Shown: positions 32,657 to 47,800 of the stretch, piece after piece
Numbering within the stretch: the stretch's first letter is position 1
How the letters are laid out: each line of letters starts with the position of its first letter
Assembly: GCA_023375785.1 (NCBI GenBank)
Contig: SZWC01000037.1
Coordinates: forward strand, 455,877-516,748
Reading direction: 5' to 3'
Source of the DNA: Penium margaritaceum
Lineage: Eukaryota > Streptophyta > Zygnematophyceae > Desmidiales > Peniaceae
Length of the DNA: 60,872 nucleotides
Program-made: the position numbers and the translations under genes
Notes under the pieces: generated by a model
The model's input: the letters and a program-made list of their open reading frames with translations, nothing else
Told to the model about the DNA's origin: nothing
Databases searched by the model: none

Positions 32657-35428
32657 GCCTACTTTGGTTGGTCATCGTGCATGGTATCCACACCGTGCCA
32701 CAACGTATTGAGGCTCCTTGTGCTTGCTATTTGATACTTGGTGTTCCCAAACCATTGTTTCCCCCTGTGACCATTTGTGACTCGTATTATGAGTTGTCAA
32801 CGTTGACCACACACAACGGATTTCTTTGGTCAAAGGCAGTACATATGCCTACTTTGGTCGGTCATTGTGCATGGTAGCCACACTGTGCTACTACTGATTG
32901 AAGGTCGTTGTACTTGCTAGTTGAGAACTGATATACCCATAGCATTGTTTCCTCCCCTGACTGTTTGTGACTCGTGTTATGGTTGGTCAACGTTGACCAC
33001 CCATATTGAAATTCTCTGGTCATGGTCAGTGACATATGCCTAGTTTTGTTGTTTGGTGTGCATATTAACCACACCGTGCCACTACGCATCAAAGTTCTAT
33101 GTCCTTTCTAGTCCATACATAGGGTTCCGAAACCATTATCTCTCCCTCTGACCATTTGTGACTCGTGTTATGAGTTGTCAATGTTGACCACACATAGTGG
33201 ACTTCTTCGGTCATAGTCAGTGACATATGCATCCTTTGGTTGGTCACTTTGCACGCTAGCCACACCGTGCCACTACTTGTTGAAAATCTTTCTACTTGCT
33301 AGTTCATAACTAGTGTTCCGAACCCATGGTTTCCCCCACTGACCATTTGTGACTCGTGTTATGAGTTTTCAACGTGGACCACACATTGTGAAATCCGTTA
33401 GGTCATTGTTAGTGACATATGCCTACTTTGGTTTGTCCCTGTACATGGTTACCACGTTGTGTCACTACATATTCAAGGTATTTGTGCTTTCTAGTTAATA
33501 GCTAGTGTTCCCAAACCATTGTTACCCCCCTTTGACTATCTGTGACTCGTGTTGTGAGTTGTCAACGCTGACCACCTGAAGTGAAATTCGTTGGTCATGG
33601 TCAGTGACACATGCATATTTTGATTGGTCACTATGAAAGGTAGTCACGCTGTGCCACTACATATTGAAGATATTTGTACTTGCTACTCGATAACTAGTAT
33701 TCACAAACCATTGTCTTCCACTCTGAACATTTGTGACTCGTGTTATGAGCTGTCAAAGTTTACCACACTTCGTGACATTATTTGGTCATGGTCAGTGACA
33801 TATGCCTACTTTGGTTGGTCATCGTGCATGGTATCCACACTGTGCCACAACTTGTTGAAGGTCCTTGTGCTTACTAGTTGATACCTGATGTTCCTAGACC
33901 ATTGTTTCCCCCTCTGACCATTTTTGATTCGTATGATGAGTTGTCGACGCTGTCCACACACAGCTGATTTCTTTGGTCAAAGGCAATACATATGCCTATT
34001 TTTGTCAGTCATTGTGCATGGAAGCCACACCGTGCTTATACTGATTGAAGGTCGCTGTACTTGCTAGTTGAGAACTGATATTCCCAGACCATTCTTTCCC
34101 CCTCTGACCGTTTGTGACTCGTGTTATGGTTGGTGAATGTTGACCACCCATATTGAAATTCTTTGGTCATGGTCAGTGACATATGCCTACTTTGGTTGTT
34201 TGGTGTGCATAGTAGCCACACCGTGCCACTACGTATTGAAGTTCTTTGTCCTTTCTAGTCCATACATAGGGTTCCCCAAACCATTGTCTCTCCCTCTGGC
34301 CATTTGTGACTCGTGTTATGAGTTGTCAATGTTGACCACACATAGTGGACTTCTTTGGTCATAGTTAGTGACATATGCATCCTTTGGTTGGTCACTGTGC
34401 ACGCTAGCCACACAGTGCCAGTACTTGTTGAAAATCTTTCTACCCGCTACTTGATAAATAGTGTTTGCAACCCATGGTTTCCCCCACTGACCATTTGTGA
34501 CTCGTGTTATGAGTTTTCAATGTTGACCACACAATGTGAAATCCATTGGGTCATGGTTAGTGACATATGCCTACTTTTGTTTGTCACTGTACATGGTTAC
34601 CCCGCCGTGTCACTACATATTAAAGGTATTTGTGCTTTCTAGTTAATAGCTAGGGTTGCCAAACCATTGTTACCCCCCGTTGACTATCTGTGACTCGTGT
34701 TGTGAGTTGTCAACGCTGACCACATGAAGTGAAATTCGTTGGTCATGGTCAGTGACATATGCATGCTTTGGTTGGTCACTGTGCATGTTAGCCACGCTGT
34801 GCCACTACATATTGAAGATATTTGTACTTGCTACTCAATAACTAGTATTCACAAACCATTGTCTTCCACTCCGACCATTTGTGACTCGTGTTATGAGCTG
34901 TCAACGTTTACCACACTTAGTGACATTATTTGGTCATGGTCAGTGACATATGCCTACTTTGGTTGGTCATCGTGCATGGTATCCACACTGTGCCACAACG
35001 TATTGAAGCTCCGTGTGCTTGCTATTTGATACTTGGTGTCCCAAACCATTGTTCCCCCCTCTTACCATTTGTGATTGGTATTATGAGTTGTCAACGTTGA
35101 CCACACACGGTGGATTTCTTTGGTCAAAGGCAGTACATATGCCTACTTTGGTCGGTCATTGTGCATGGTAGGCACACCGTGCTACTACTTACTGAAGGTC
35201 GTTGTACTTGTTAGTTGGTATCTAGTATTCCCAAACCATTGTTTCCCCCTTTGACACATCATGACCCATATTATGGGTTGTCAACGTTGACCACACATAG
35301 TAAGATTATTTGGTCATGGTAAGTGGCACATGCCTAATCTGGTTGGTCATTGTGCATGGTAGCCACACCGTTCCACTACTTGTTGAAAGTCTTTGTACTT
35401 GCTAGTCAATGAATAGCAAAAGGTTTCT

Positions 35429-35514
35429 CCCTTTGACACCAGGTCGGTTTTTGTTGGTTTATTACGAGTAGGTGCCTTCCCTCTAGGTGCTTCCCCTAGA
35501 GGGATGTTCCGTGG
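35429..35514 (-). mobile_element. Insert copy 2, truncated
   Basis: The left edge is the same as in the other copies (caaaaggtttctccctttga), but after about 85 bp the insert stops at gggatgttccgtgg and satellite M5 begins with ttaccacgcc. The tRNA-like part is gone. Confidence 0.8.
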
Positions 35515-38500
35515 TTACCACGCCGTGTCACTACGTATTGAAGGTCTTTGTGCTTTCTAGGTGATAGCTAGTGTTCCCAAACCATTGTTACCCCCCTCTG
35601 ACTATCAGTGACTCGTGTTGTGAGTTGTCAACATCGACCACATGAAGTGAAATTCTTTGGTCATGGTCAGTGACATATGCATACTTTGGTTGGTCACTGT
35701 ACATTGTAGCCACACTGTGCCACTACATATTGAAGGTATTTGTACTTGCTACTTGATAACTAGTATTTAGAAACCATTATCTTCCACTCTGACCATTTGT
35801 GACTCGTGTTATGAGCTATGAAAGTTTACCACACATGGTGACATTCTTTGGTCATGGTCAGTGACATATGCATACCTTGGTTGGTCATCGTGCATGGTAT
35901 CCACACCGTGCCATAACGTACTGAAGGTCATTGTGCTTGCTAGTTGGTACCTGGTGTTCCCAGAAAATTGCTTCCTCCTCTGACTATTTGTGACTCGTAT
36001 TATGAGTTGTCAACGTTGACCACACAGAGCGGATTTTCTTTGGTCAAAGGCAGTACATATGCCTACTTTGGTCGGTCATTGTGCATGGTAGCCACACCGT
36101 GCTACTACTAATTTAAGGGCGTTGTACTTGCTAGCTGAGAACTGATATTCCCGGATCATTGTTTCCCCCTCTGACCGCTTGTGACTCGTGTTATGGTTGG
36201 TGAACGTTGACTACCCATATTGAAACTCTTTGGTCATGGTCATTGACATATGCCTAGTTTGGTTGTTTGGTGTGCATAGTAGCCACACCGTGCCACTATG
36301 TATTGAAGTTGTTTTTCCTTTCTAGTTTATGCATAGGGTTCCCAAACCATTGTCTCTCCCTCTCACCATTTGTGACTTGTGTTATGAGTTGTCAATGTTG
36401 ACCACGCATACAGGATTTCTTCGGTCATAGTCAGTGACGTATTCATTCTTTGGTTGGTCACTGTGCACGCTAGCCAAACCGTGCCACTACTTGTTGAAGT
36501 TCTTCGTACTTGTTAGTTGATAACTAGTGTTCCCAACCCATTGTTTCCCCCTCTGACCATTTGTGACTCGTGTTACGAGTTTTCAATATTGACCACACAC
36601 TATGAAATTCGTTTGGTCATGGTTAGTGACATATGCCTACTTTGGTTTGTCACTGCACATGGTTACCACGTCGTGTCACTACATATAAAAGGTATTTGTG
36701 CTTTCTACTTAATAGCTAGTGTTCCCAAATGATTGTCACCCCCCTTTGACTATCTGTGACTCGTGTTGTGAGTTGTCAACGCTGACCACATGAAGTGAAA
36801 TTCGTTGCTCATGGTCAGTGACATATGCATACTATGGTTCGTGCATGGTAGCAACGCTGTGCCACTACATATTGAAGGTATTCGTAATTGCTACTCAACA
36901 ACTAGTATTCATGAGCCATTGTCTTCAAATGTGACCATTTGTGACTCGTGTTATGAGCTGTCAAAGTTTACCACACTTAGTCACATTATTTGGTCATCTT
37001 CAGTGACATATGCCTACTTTGGTTGGTCATCGTGCATGGTATCCACACCGTGCCACAACTTGTTGAAGGTCCTTGTGTTTGCAAGTTGATACCTGATGTT
37101 CCTAGACCATTTTCCCCCCCTTTGACCATTTGTGATTCGTATTATGAGTTGTCAACGCTGTCCACACACTACGGATTTCTTTGGTCAAAGGCAGTACATA
37201 TGCCTACTTTGGTCGGTCATTGTGCATGGTAGCCACACCGTGCTTATACTGATTGAAGGTCTCTGTACTTGCTAGTTGAGAGTTGATATTCCCAGACCAT
37301 TGTTTCCCCCTCTGACCGTTTGTGACTCGTGTTATGGTTGGTGAATGTTGACCACCCATATTGAAATTCTTTGGTCATGGTCAGTGACATATGCCTACTT
37401 TGGTTGTTTGGTGTGCATAGTAGCCACACCGTGCCACTACGTATTGAAGTTCTTTGTCCTTTCTAGTCCATACATAGGGTTCCCCAAACCATTCTCTCTC
37501 CCTCTGGCCATTTGTGACTCATGTTATGAGTTGTCAATGTTGTCCACACATAGAGGACTTTTTTGGTCATAGTCAGTGACATATGCATCCTTTGGTTGGT
37601 CACTGTGCACGCTAGCCACACCGTGCCACTACTTGTTGAAAATCTTTCTTCCCGCTACTTGATAAATAGTGTTTGCAACCCATGCTTTCCCCCACAGACC
37701 ATTTGTGACTCGTGTTATGAGTTTTCAACGTTGACCACACACTGTGAAATCCGTTTGGTCATGGTTAGTGACATATGCCTACTTTTGTTTGTCACTGTAC
37801 ATGGTTACCCCGCCGTGTCACTACGTATTGAAGGTCACTGTGCTTTCTTGCTGATAGCTAGTGTTCCCAAACCATTGTTACCCCCTCGGACTATCTGTGT
37901 CTCGTGTTTTGAGTTGTCAACATTGACCACATGAAGTGAAATTCTTTGTTCATGCTCAGTGACATATACGTACTTTGGTTGGTCACTGTGCATTGTAGCC
38001 ACACTGTGCCACTACATATTGAAGGTATTTGTACTTGCTAGTGAATAACTAGTATTCACAAACCATTATCTTCCACCCGGACCACTTGTGACTCGTGTTA
38101 TGAGTTGTCAAAGTGTACCACACTTAGTGACATTATTTGGTCATGGTCAGTGACATATGCCTACTTTGGTTGGTCATTGTGCATGGTGTCCACACCGTGC
38201 CACAACGTATTGAAGCACCTTGTGCTTGCTATTTGATACTTGGTGTCCCCAAACCATTGTTTCCCCCTCTGACCATTTGTGACTCGTATTATGAGTTGTC
38301 AACGTTGACCACACACAGCGGATTTCTTTGGTCAAAGGCAGTACATATGCCTACTTTGGTCGGTCATTATGCATGGTAGCCACACCGTGCTACTACTGAC
38401 TGAAGGTCGTTGTACTTGCTAGTTGAGAACTGATATTCCCATAGCATTGTTTCTTCCCCTGACCGTTTGTGACTAGTGTTATGGTTGGTCAACGTTGACC

Positions 38501-41299
38501 ACCCATATTGAAATTCTCTGGTCATGGTCACTGACATATGCCTAGTTTGGTTGTTTGGTGTGCATGTTAGCCTCACCGTGCCACTACGTATTGAAGTTCT
38601 TTGTCCTTTTTAGTCGATACATAGGGTTCCCAAACCATTGTCTCTCCCTCTGACTATTTGTGACTCGTGTTATGAGTTGTCATTGTTGACCACACATAGT
38701 GGAATTTTTCGGTCATAGTCAGTGACATATGCATCCTTTTGTTGGTCATTGTGCACGCGAGCCACACCGTGCCACTATTTGTTGAAAAATTTTCTACCCG
38801 CTAGTTGATAACTAGTGTTCGCAACCCATTGTTTCCCCCACTGACCATTTGTGACTCGTGTTATGAGTTTTCAACATTGACCACACACTATGAAATCCGT
38901 TTGGTCATGGTTAGTGACATATGCCTACTTTTGGTTGTCACTGTACATGGTTACCACGCCATGTCACTATATTTTTAAGGTATTTGTGATTTCTAGTTTA
39001 TAGCTAGTGTTCCCAAACCGTTGTTCCCCCCTATGAATATCTGTGACTCGTGTTGTGAGTTGTCAACATTGACCACATGAAGTGAAATTCTTTGGTCATG
39101 GTCAGTGACATATGCATACTTTGGTTGATCACTGTGCATGGTAGCCACGCTGCGCCACTACATATTGAAGGTATTTGTACTTGCTACTCGATATCTAGTA
39201 TTCACAAAACATTGTCTTCCACTCTGACCATTTGTGACTCGTGTTATGAGCTGTCACAGTTTACCACAATTAGTGACATTATTTGGTAATGGTCACTGAC
39301 ATATGCCTACTTTGGTTGGTCATCATGCATGGTATTCACACCGTGCTCCAACTTGTTGAAGGTCCTTGTGCTTGCTAGTTGATACCTGATGTTCCCAGAC
39401 CATTGTTTTCCCCTCCGACCATTTGTGATTCGTATTATGAGTTGTCAACGCTGACCACACACAGCTGATTTCTTTGGTCAAAGGCAGTACATATGCCTAC
39501 TTTGGTGGGTGATTGTGCATGGTAGCCACACCGTGATTACACTGATTGAAGGTCGCTGTACTTGCTAGTTTAGAATTGATATTCTCAGACCATTGTTGCC
39601 CCCTCTGACCGTTTGTGACTCGTGTTATGGTTGGTGAATGTTGACCACCCATATTGAAATTCTTTGGTCATGGTCAGTGACATATGCATACTTTAGTTGT
39701 TTGGTGTGCATAGTAGCCACATCGTGCCACTACGTATTGAAGTTCTTTGTCCTTTCTAGTCGATACATAGGGTTCCCAAACCATTGTCTCTCCCTCTGAC
39801 CATTTGTGACTCGTGTTATGAGTTGTCAACGTTGACCACACATAGTGGACTTCTTCGGTCATTGTCAGTGACATATGCATCCTTTGGTTGGTCACTGTGC
39901 ACGCTAGCCACACCGTGCCACTACTTGTTGAAAATCTTTCCATCCTCTAGTTTATAACTAGTGTTCCCAACCCATGGTTTCCCCCACTGACCATTTGTGA
40001 CTCGTGTTATGAGTTTTCAACGTTGAACACACACTGTGAAATCCGTTTGGTCATGGTTAGTGACATATGCCTACTTTTGTTTGTCACTGTACATGGTTAC
40101 CACGTCGTGTCACTACATATTCAAGGTATTTGTGCTTTCTAGTTGATAGATAGTGTTCCCAAACCATTGTTACCCCCCTTTGACTATCTGTGACTCGTGT
40201 TGTGAGTTGTCAACGCTGACCACATGAAGTGAAATTTGTTGGTCATGGTCAGTGACATATGCATACTTTGGTTGGTCACTGTGCATGGTAGCCACGCTGT
40301 GCCACTACATATTGAAGGTCTTTGTACTTGCTACTCGATAAATAGTACTCACAAACCATTGTCTTCCACTCTTACCATTTGTGACTCGTGTTATGAGCTG
40401 TCAACGCTTACCACACTTAGTGACATTATTTGGTCATGGTCAGTGACATATGCCTACTTTGGATGGTCATCGTGCATGGTCTCCACACCGTGCCACAACG
40501 TATTGAAGCTCCTTGTGCTTGCTATTTGATACTTGGTGGTCCCAAACCATTGTTTCCCCCTCTGACCATTTGTGACTCGTATTATGAGTTGTCAACGCTG
40601 ACCACATGAAGTGAAATTTGTTGGTCATGGTCAGTGACATATGCATACTTTGGTTGGTCACTGTGCATGGTAGCCACGCTGTGCCACTACATATTGAAGG
40701 TCTTTGTACTTGCTACTCGATAAATAGTACTCACAAACCATTGTCTTCCACTCTTACCATTTGTGACTCGTGTTATGAGCTGTCAAAGCTTACCACACTT
40801 AGTGACATTATTTGGTCATGGTCAGTGACATATGCCTACTTTGGTTGGTCATCGTACATGGTATCCATACTGTGCCACAACGTATTGAAGCTCCTTGTGC
40901 TTGCTATTTGATACTTGGTGTTCCCAAACCATTGTTTCCCCCTCTGATCATCTGTGACTCGTATTATGAGTTGTCAACATTGACCAGACACGGTGGATTT
41001 CTTTGGTCAAAGGCAGTTTATATGCCTTATTTGGTCGGTCATTCTGCATGGTAGCCACACCGTGCTACTACTGACTGAAGGTCGTTGTACTTGCTAGTTA
41101 GAATCTAGTATTCCCAAACCATTGTTTTCCCCTCTGACAATTCGTGACCCATATTATGGGTTGTCCATGTTGACCACACATAGTAAAACTATTTGGTCAT
41201 GGTAAGTGGCACATGCATAATCTGGTTGGTCATTGTGCATGGTAGCCACACCGTTCCACTACTTGTTAAAATTATTTTTACTTGCTAGTCAATAAATAG

Positions 41300-41828
41300 C
41301 AAAAGGTTTCTCCCTTTGACACCAGGTCGGTTTTTGTTTATTCGTTACGCGTAGGTGCCTTTACTTGAATACTCCCTCCCACCCCCCTAGAGGGATGTTC
41401 CGTGGACGACCTGGAGGAAAGATTCCCGAACACATTATGACACATCGCCTACCCCCCCACGGCTTAGGCTCAAAGGTAGAGTTGAGGTATCACAACACGC
41501 CCCGCCCCTCCCCAGGTCGCGAGCCTATTCTATATTGCGCATACGAGGATTCAAACCCAGGACCTACCGCTCCAGAATTTAACTCTATAAGCACTAAGCC
41601 AACTCACATGGTGTTCATATGATGTCCAAATGACATTGTAAGGGTTCCTATGGGTAAAGGGCATAAAAAAACGGGGTGTAATATCAGAGGGTATATTTCA
41701 AAAACATGAATGATAACAAAGTTAGTTTAATCATAAAAAATCGACACAGACGGAATTTCAAATTTTGCAACTTCGAGCTTGAATAACCTCTCAACCATTG
41801 GTCTGATTGACCAGCCGTAAGAAGGATA
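41300..41828 (-). mobile_element. Insert copy 3, with tRNA-like promoter
   Basis: Closely similar to copy 1 throughout, with the same edges in the satellite. The A box is at 41602-41591 and the B box at 41558-41547 on the minus strand, again about 32 bases apart. Confidence 0.65.
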
Positions 41829-44800
41829 GTTGACTACACATAGTGAAACTCTTTTTATGATATTCAGTGACACAAGCATACTTTGGTTGGTCATTGTGCA
41901 TGGTAGTCACACTGTGCCACCACTTATCGAAGGTCTTTGTACTTGCTAGTCGATACCGAGTATTCCCAAACCATTGTTTCTCCCTCTGCCCATTTTTTAC
42001 CTGTATTATGAGTTTTGAACGTCGACCACACACACTAAACTTCTTTCGTCATGAACAGTGATGTATGCCTACTTGGGTAGGTCATTGTGCACGGTAGCCA
42101 CACCGTGCCAATACATACGAAAAATCTTTGTACTTGCTAGAAGATACATAGTGTTTTGAAACCATGTTTTCCCCCTCTAACCATTTATGACTCATGTTAT
42201 GGGTTGTGTACGTTGACCACCCATATTGAAATTCTTTGGTCATGGTTAGTGACATATGCCTAGTTTGGTTTGTCACTGTACGTGGTTACCACGTCGTGTC
42301 ACTACGTATTGAAGGTCTTTGTGCTTTCTATTTGATACCTAGTGTTCCCAAACCATTGTTACCCCCCTCTGATTATCAGTGACTTGTGTTGTGAGTTGTC
42401 ACCGCTGACCACATGAAGTGAAATTCGTTGGTCATGGTCAGTGACATATGCATGCTTTGGTTGGTCACTGTGCATGGTAGCCACGCTGTGCCACTACATA
42501 TTGAAGGTATTTGTACTTGCTAGTCGATAACTAGTATTCACAAACCATTATCTTCCACCCTGACCATTTGTGAATCGTGTTATGAGTTGTCAAAGTTTAC
42601 CACACTTAGTGAAATTATTTGGTCATGGTCAGTGACATATGCCTACTTTGGTTGGTCATTGTGCATGGTAGTCACACTGTGCCACCACTTATCGAAGGTC
42701 TTTGTACTTGCTAGTCGATCACTAGTATTCACAAACCAGTATCATCCACCCTGACCATTTGTGAAGCGTGTTATCAGATGTCAAAGTTTACCACACTTAG
42801 TGAAATTCTTTGGTCATGGTCAGTGACATATGCCTACTTTGGTTGGTCATCGTGCATGGTATCCACACCGTGCCACAACTTATTGAAGGTCCTTGTGCTT
42901 GCTAGTTGATACCTGGTGTTCCTAAACCATTGTCTCCCACTCTGACCATTTGTGACTCCTATTATGAGTTGTCAACGCTGACCACACACAGCGGAATTCT
43001 TTGGTCAAAGGTAGTACATATGCCTACTTTGGTCGGTCATTGTGCATGGTAGCCACATCGTGCTTATACTGATTGAAGGTCGCTGTACTTGCTAGTTGAG
43101 AACTGATATTCACAGACCATTGTTTCCCCCTCTGACCGTTTGTGACTCATGTTATGGTTGGTGAATGTTGACCATCCATATTGAAATTCTTTCATCATGG
43201 TCGGTAACATATGCCTAGTTTGATTGTTTGGTGTGCATAGTAGCCACACCGTGCCACTACGTATTGAAGTTCTTTGTCCTTTCGAGTCGATACATAGGGT
43301 TCCCAAACCATTGTCTCTCCCGCTGACCATTTGTGACACGTGTTATGAGTTGTCAATGTTGACCATACATAGTGGACTTCTTTGGTCATAGTCAGTGACG
43401 TGTGCATCCTTTGGTTGGTCACTGTGCACTCTAGCCACACCGTGCCACTACTTGTTGAAAATATTTCTACTTGCTAGTTGATAACTAGTGTTCCCAACCC
43501 ATGGTTTCCCCCACAGACTATTTGTGACTCGTGTTATGAGTTTTCAACGCTGACCACACGCTGTGATATCCGTTTGGTCATGGTAAGTGATGTATGCCTA
43601 TTTTGGATTGTCCCTGTACATGGATACCACTCCGTGTCACTACATATCGAAGGTCTCTGTGCTTTCTAGTTGATAGCTAGTGTTCCCAAACTGTTGTTAG
43701 CCCCTCTGAATATCTGTGACTTGTGTTGTGAGTTGTCAACCTTGACAACATGAAGTGAAATTCTTTGGTCATGGTCACTGACATATGCATACTTTGGTTG
43801 GTCACTGTGCATTGTACCCACACTGTGCAACTACATAGTGAAGGTATTTGTACTTGCTAGTCGATAACTAGTATTTAGAAACCATTATCTTCCACTCTGA
43901 CCATTTGTGACTCCTGTTATGAGCTATCAAAGTTGACCACACATCATGACATTCTTTGGTCATGGTCAATGACATATGCATACCTTGGTTGGTCATCGTG
44001 CATGGTATCCACATCGTGCCACAACGTATTGAAGGTCATTGTGCTTGCAAGTTGATACCTGGTGTTTCCAAACAATTGTTTCCCCCTCTGACTATTTGTG
44101 ACTCGTATTATGAGTTGTCTACGTTGACCACACTCAGCGGATTTCTTTTGTCAAAAGCAGTACATATGCCTACTTTAGTCGGTCATTGTGCATGGTAGCC
44201 ACACCGTGCTACTACTGATTGAAGGGCGTTGTACTTGCTAGTTGAGAACAGATCTTTCCGGACCATTTTTTCCCACTCTGACCGTTTGTGACTCGTGTTA
44301 TGGTTGGTGAACGTTGACCACCCATATTGAAATTCTTTGGTCATGGTTAGTGACATATGCCTAGTTTGGTTGTTTGGTGTGCATAGTATTCATTCCGTGC
44401 CACTACTTATTGAAGTTATTTGTCCTTTCTAGTCCATGCATAGGCTTCCCAAACCATTGTCTCTCCCTCTGACCATTTGTGACTTGTGTTATGAGTTGTC
44501 AATGTTGACCACGCATACTGGATTTCTTCGGTCATAGTCAGTAACGTATTCATCCTTTGGCTGGTCACTGTGCAGGCTAGTCAAACCGTGACACTACTTG
44601 TTGAAGTTATTCGTACTTGCTAGTTGATAACTAGTGTTTCCAACCCATTGTTTCTCCCTCTGACCATTTGTGACTCGTGTCATGAGTTTTCAATATTGAC
44701 CACACACTGTGAAATTCATTTGGTCATGGTCAGTGACATATGCCTACTTTGGTTTGTCACTGTACATGGTTACCACGCCGGGTCACTACATATTAAGGGT

Positions 44801-47800
44801 GTTTGTGCTTTCTAGTTAATAGCTAGTGTTACCAAACCATTGTTTCCCCCCTTTGACTATCTGTGACTCGTTTTGTGAGTTGTCAACGCTGACCACATGA
44901 AGTGAAATTCGTTGGTCATGGTCAGTGACATATGTATACTTTGGTTGGTCACTGTGCATGGTAGCCACGCTGCGCCACTACATACTGAAGGTATTTGTAC
45001 TTGCTACTCGATAACTAGTATTCAAAAACCATTGTCATCCACTCTGACCATTTGTGAGTTGTGTAATGAGCTGTCAAAGTTTACCACACTTGGTGACATT
45101 ATCTGGTCATGGTCAGTGACATATGCCTACTTTAGTCGGTCATCGGGCATGGTATCCACACCGTGCCACAAATTGTTGAAGGTCCATGTGCTTGCTAGTT
45201 GATACCTGATGTTCCCAGACCATTGTTTCCCCCTCCGACTATTTGTGATTCGTATTATGAGTTGTCAACGTTGTGCACACACAGCGGATTTCTTTGGTCA
45301 AAGGCAGTACATATGCCTATGTTGGTCGGTCATTGTGCATGGTAGCCACATCGTGCTTATACTGATTGAAGGTCGCTGTACTTGCTACTTGAGAACTGAT
45401 ATTCCCAGCCCATTGTTTCCCCCTCTGACGGTTTATGGCTCGTGTTATGGTTGGTGAATGTTGACCACCTATATTGAAATTCTTTGGTCATGGTCAGTGA
45501 CATATGCCTACTGTGGTTGTTTCGTGTGCATAGTAGCGACACCGTGCCACTACGTATTGAAGTTCTTTGTCCTTTCTAGTCGATACATAGGGTTCCCAAA
45601 CCATTGTCTATCCCTCTGACCATTTGTGACTCCTGTTATGAGTTTTCAATGTTGACCACACATAGTGGACTTCTTCGGTCATAGTCAAGGACATATGCAT
45701 CCTTTGGTTGGTCTCTCTGCACGTTAGCCACACTGTGCCACTACTTGTTAAAAATCTTTCTACTTGCTAGTTGATAACTAGTGTTCCCAACCCATTGTTT
45801 TCCCCTCTGACCATTTGTGACTCGTGTTATGCGTTTTCAACGTTGACTACACACTTTGAAATTCGTTTGGTCATGGTTAGTGACATATGCCTACTTTGGT
45901 TTGTCAGTTTGCATGGTTACCACGTCGTGTCACTACGTATTGAAGGTCTCTGTGCTTTCTTGTTGATAGATAGTGTTCCCAAACCATTGTTACCCCCTCT
46001 GAATATTTGTGTCTCGTGTTGTGAGTTGTCAACATTGACCACATGAAGTGAAATTCTTTGTCCATGGATAGTGACATATGCGTACGTTGGTTGGTCACTG
46101 TGCATTGTAGCCACACTGTGCCACTACATATTGAAGGTATTTGTACTTGCTAGTCGATAACTAGTATTCACAAACCATTATCTTCTTCCTGACCATTTCT
46201 GACTCGTGTTGTGAGTTGTCAAAGTTTACCACACATGGTGACATTCTTTGGTCATGGTCAGATACATATGCATACCTTCGTTGGTCATCGTGCATGGTAT
46301 CCACACTGTGCCACAACGTGTTGTAGATCATTGTGCTTGCTATTTGATACTTGGTGTTCCCAAACCATTTTTTCCCCCTGTGACCATTTGTGACTTGTAT
46401 TATGAGAGTCGACGTTGACCAGACACAACGGATTTCTTTGGTCAAAGGCAGTACATATTCCTACTTTGGTTGGTCATTGTGCATGGTAGCCACACCGTGC
46501 TACTACTGACTGAAGGTCGTTGTACTTGCTAGTTGAGAACTGATATTCCCATAGCATTGTTTTGTCCCCTGACCGTTTGTGACGCGTGTTATGTTTGGTC
46601 AACATTGACCACCCATATTGAAATTCTCTGGTCATGGTCAGTGACATATGCCTAGTTTGGATGTTTGGTGTGCATATTAGCCACACCGTGCCACTACGTA
46701 TTGAAGTTATTTGTCCTTTCTAGTCCATGCATAGGGTTCCCAAACCATTGTCTATCCCTCTGACCATTTGTGACTCCTGTTATGAGCTATCAAAGTTGAT
46801 CACACATCATGACATTCTTTGGTCATGGTCAGTGACATATGCCTAGTTTGGATGTTTGGTGTGCATATTAGCCACACCGTGCCACTACGTATTGAAGTTA
46901 TTTGTCCTTTCTAGTCCATGCATAGGGTTCCCAAACCATTGTCTCTCCTTCTGACCATTCGTGACTCATGTTATGATTTGTCAATGTTGACCACACATAG
47001 TGGAATTCTTCGATCATAGTGAGTGACGTATTCATCCTTTGGTTGGTCACTGTGCACGCTAGCCACACCTTGCCACTAATTGTTGAATTCTTTGTACTTG
47101 CTAGTTTATAACTAGTGTGTCTAACCCATTGTTTCCCCCTCTGACCATTTGTGACTCGTGTTATGAGTTTTCAACGTTGACCACACACTATGATATTCGT
47201 TCGGTCATGGTTAGTGACATATGCCTACTTTGGTTTGTCACTGTACATGGTTACCACGTTGTGTCACTACGTATTGAAGGTATTTGTGCTTTCTAGTCAA
47301 TAGCTAGTGTTCCCAAACCATTGTTGCCCCCCTTTGACTATCTGTGACTCGTGTTGTAAGTTTTCAACACTGACCACATGAAGTGAAATTCGTTGGTCAT
47401 GGTCAGTGACATATGCATACTTTGGTTGGTCACTCTGCATGGTAGCCACGTTGTGCCACTACATATTGCAGGTATTTGTACTTGCTACTCGATGACTAGT
47501 ATTCACAACCCATTATCTTCCACCCTGACCATTTGTGACTCGTGTTATGAGTTGTCAAAGTTTATCACGCTTAGTGACATTATTTGGTCATGGTCAATGA
47601 CATATGCCTACTTTGGTTGGTCATCGTGCATGGTATCCAAACAGTGCCACAACGTATTGAAGCTCCTTGTGCTTGCTATTCGATACTTGGTGTTCCCAAG
47701 CCATGGTTTCCCCCTCTGACCATTTGTGACTCGTATTATGAGTTGTCAACGTTGACCACACACAGAGGATTTCTTTGGTCGGTCATTGTGCATGGTAGCC

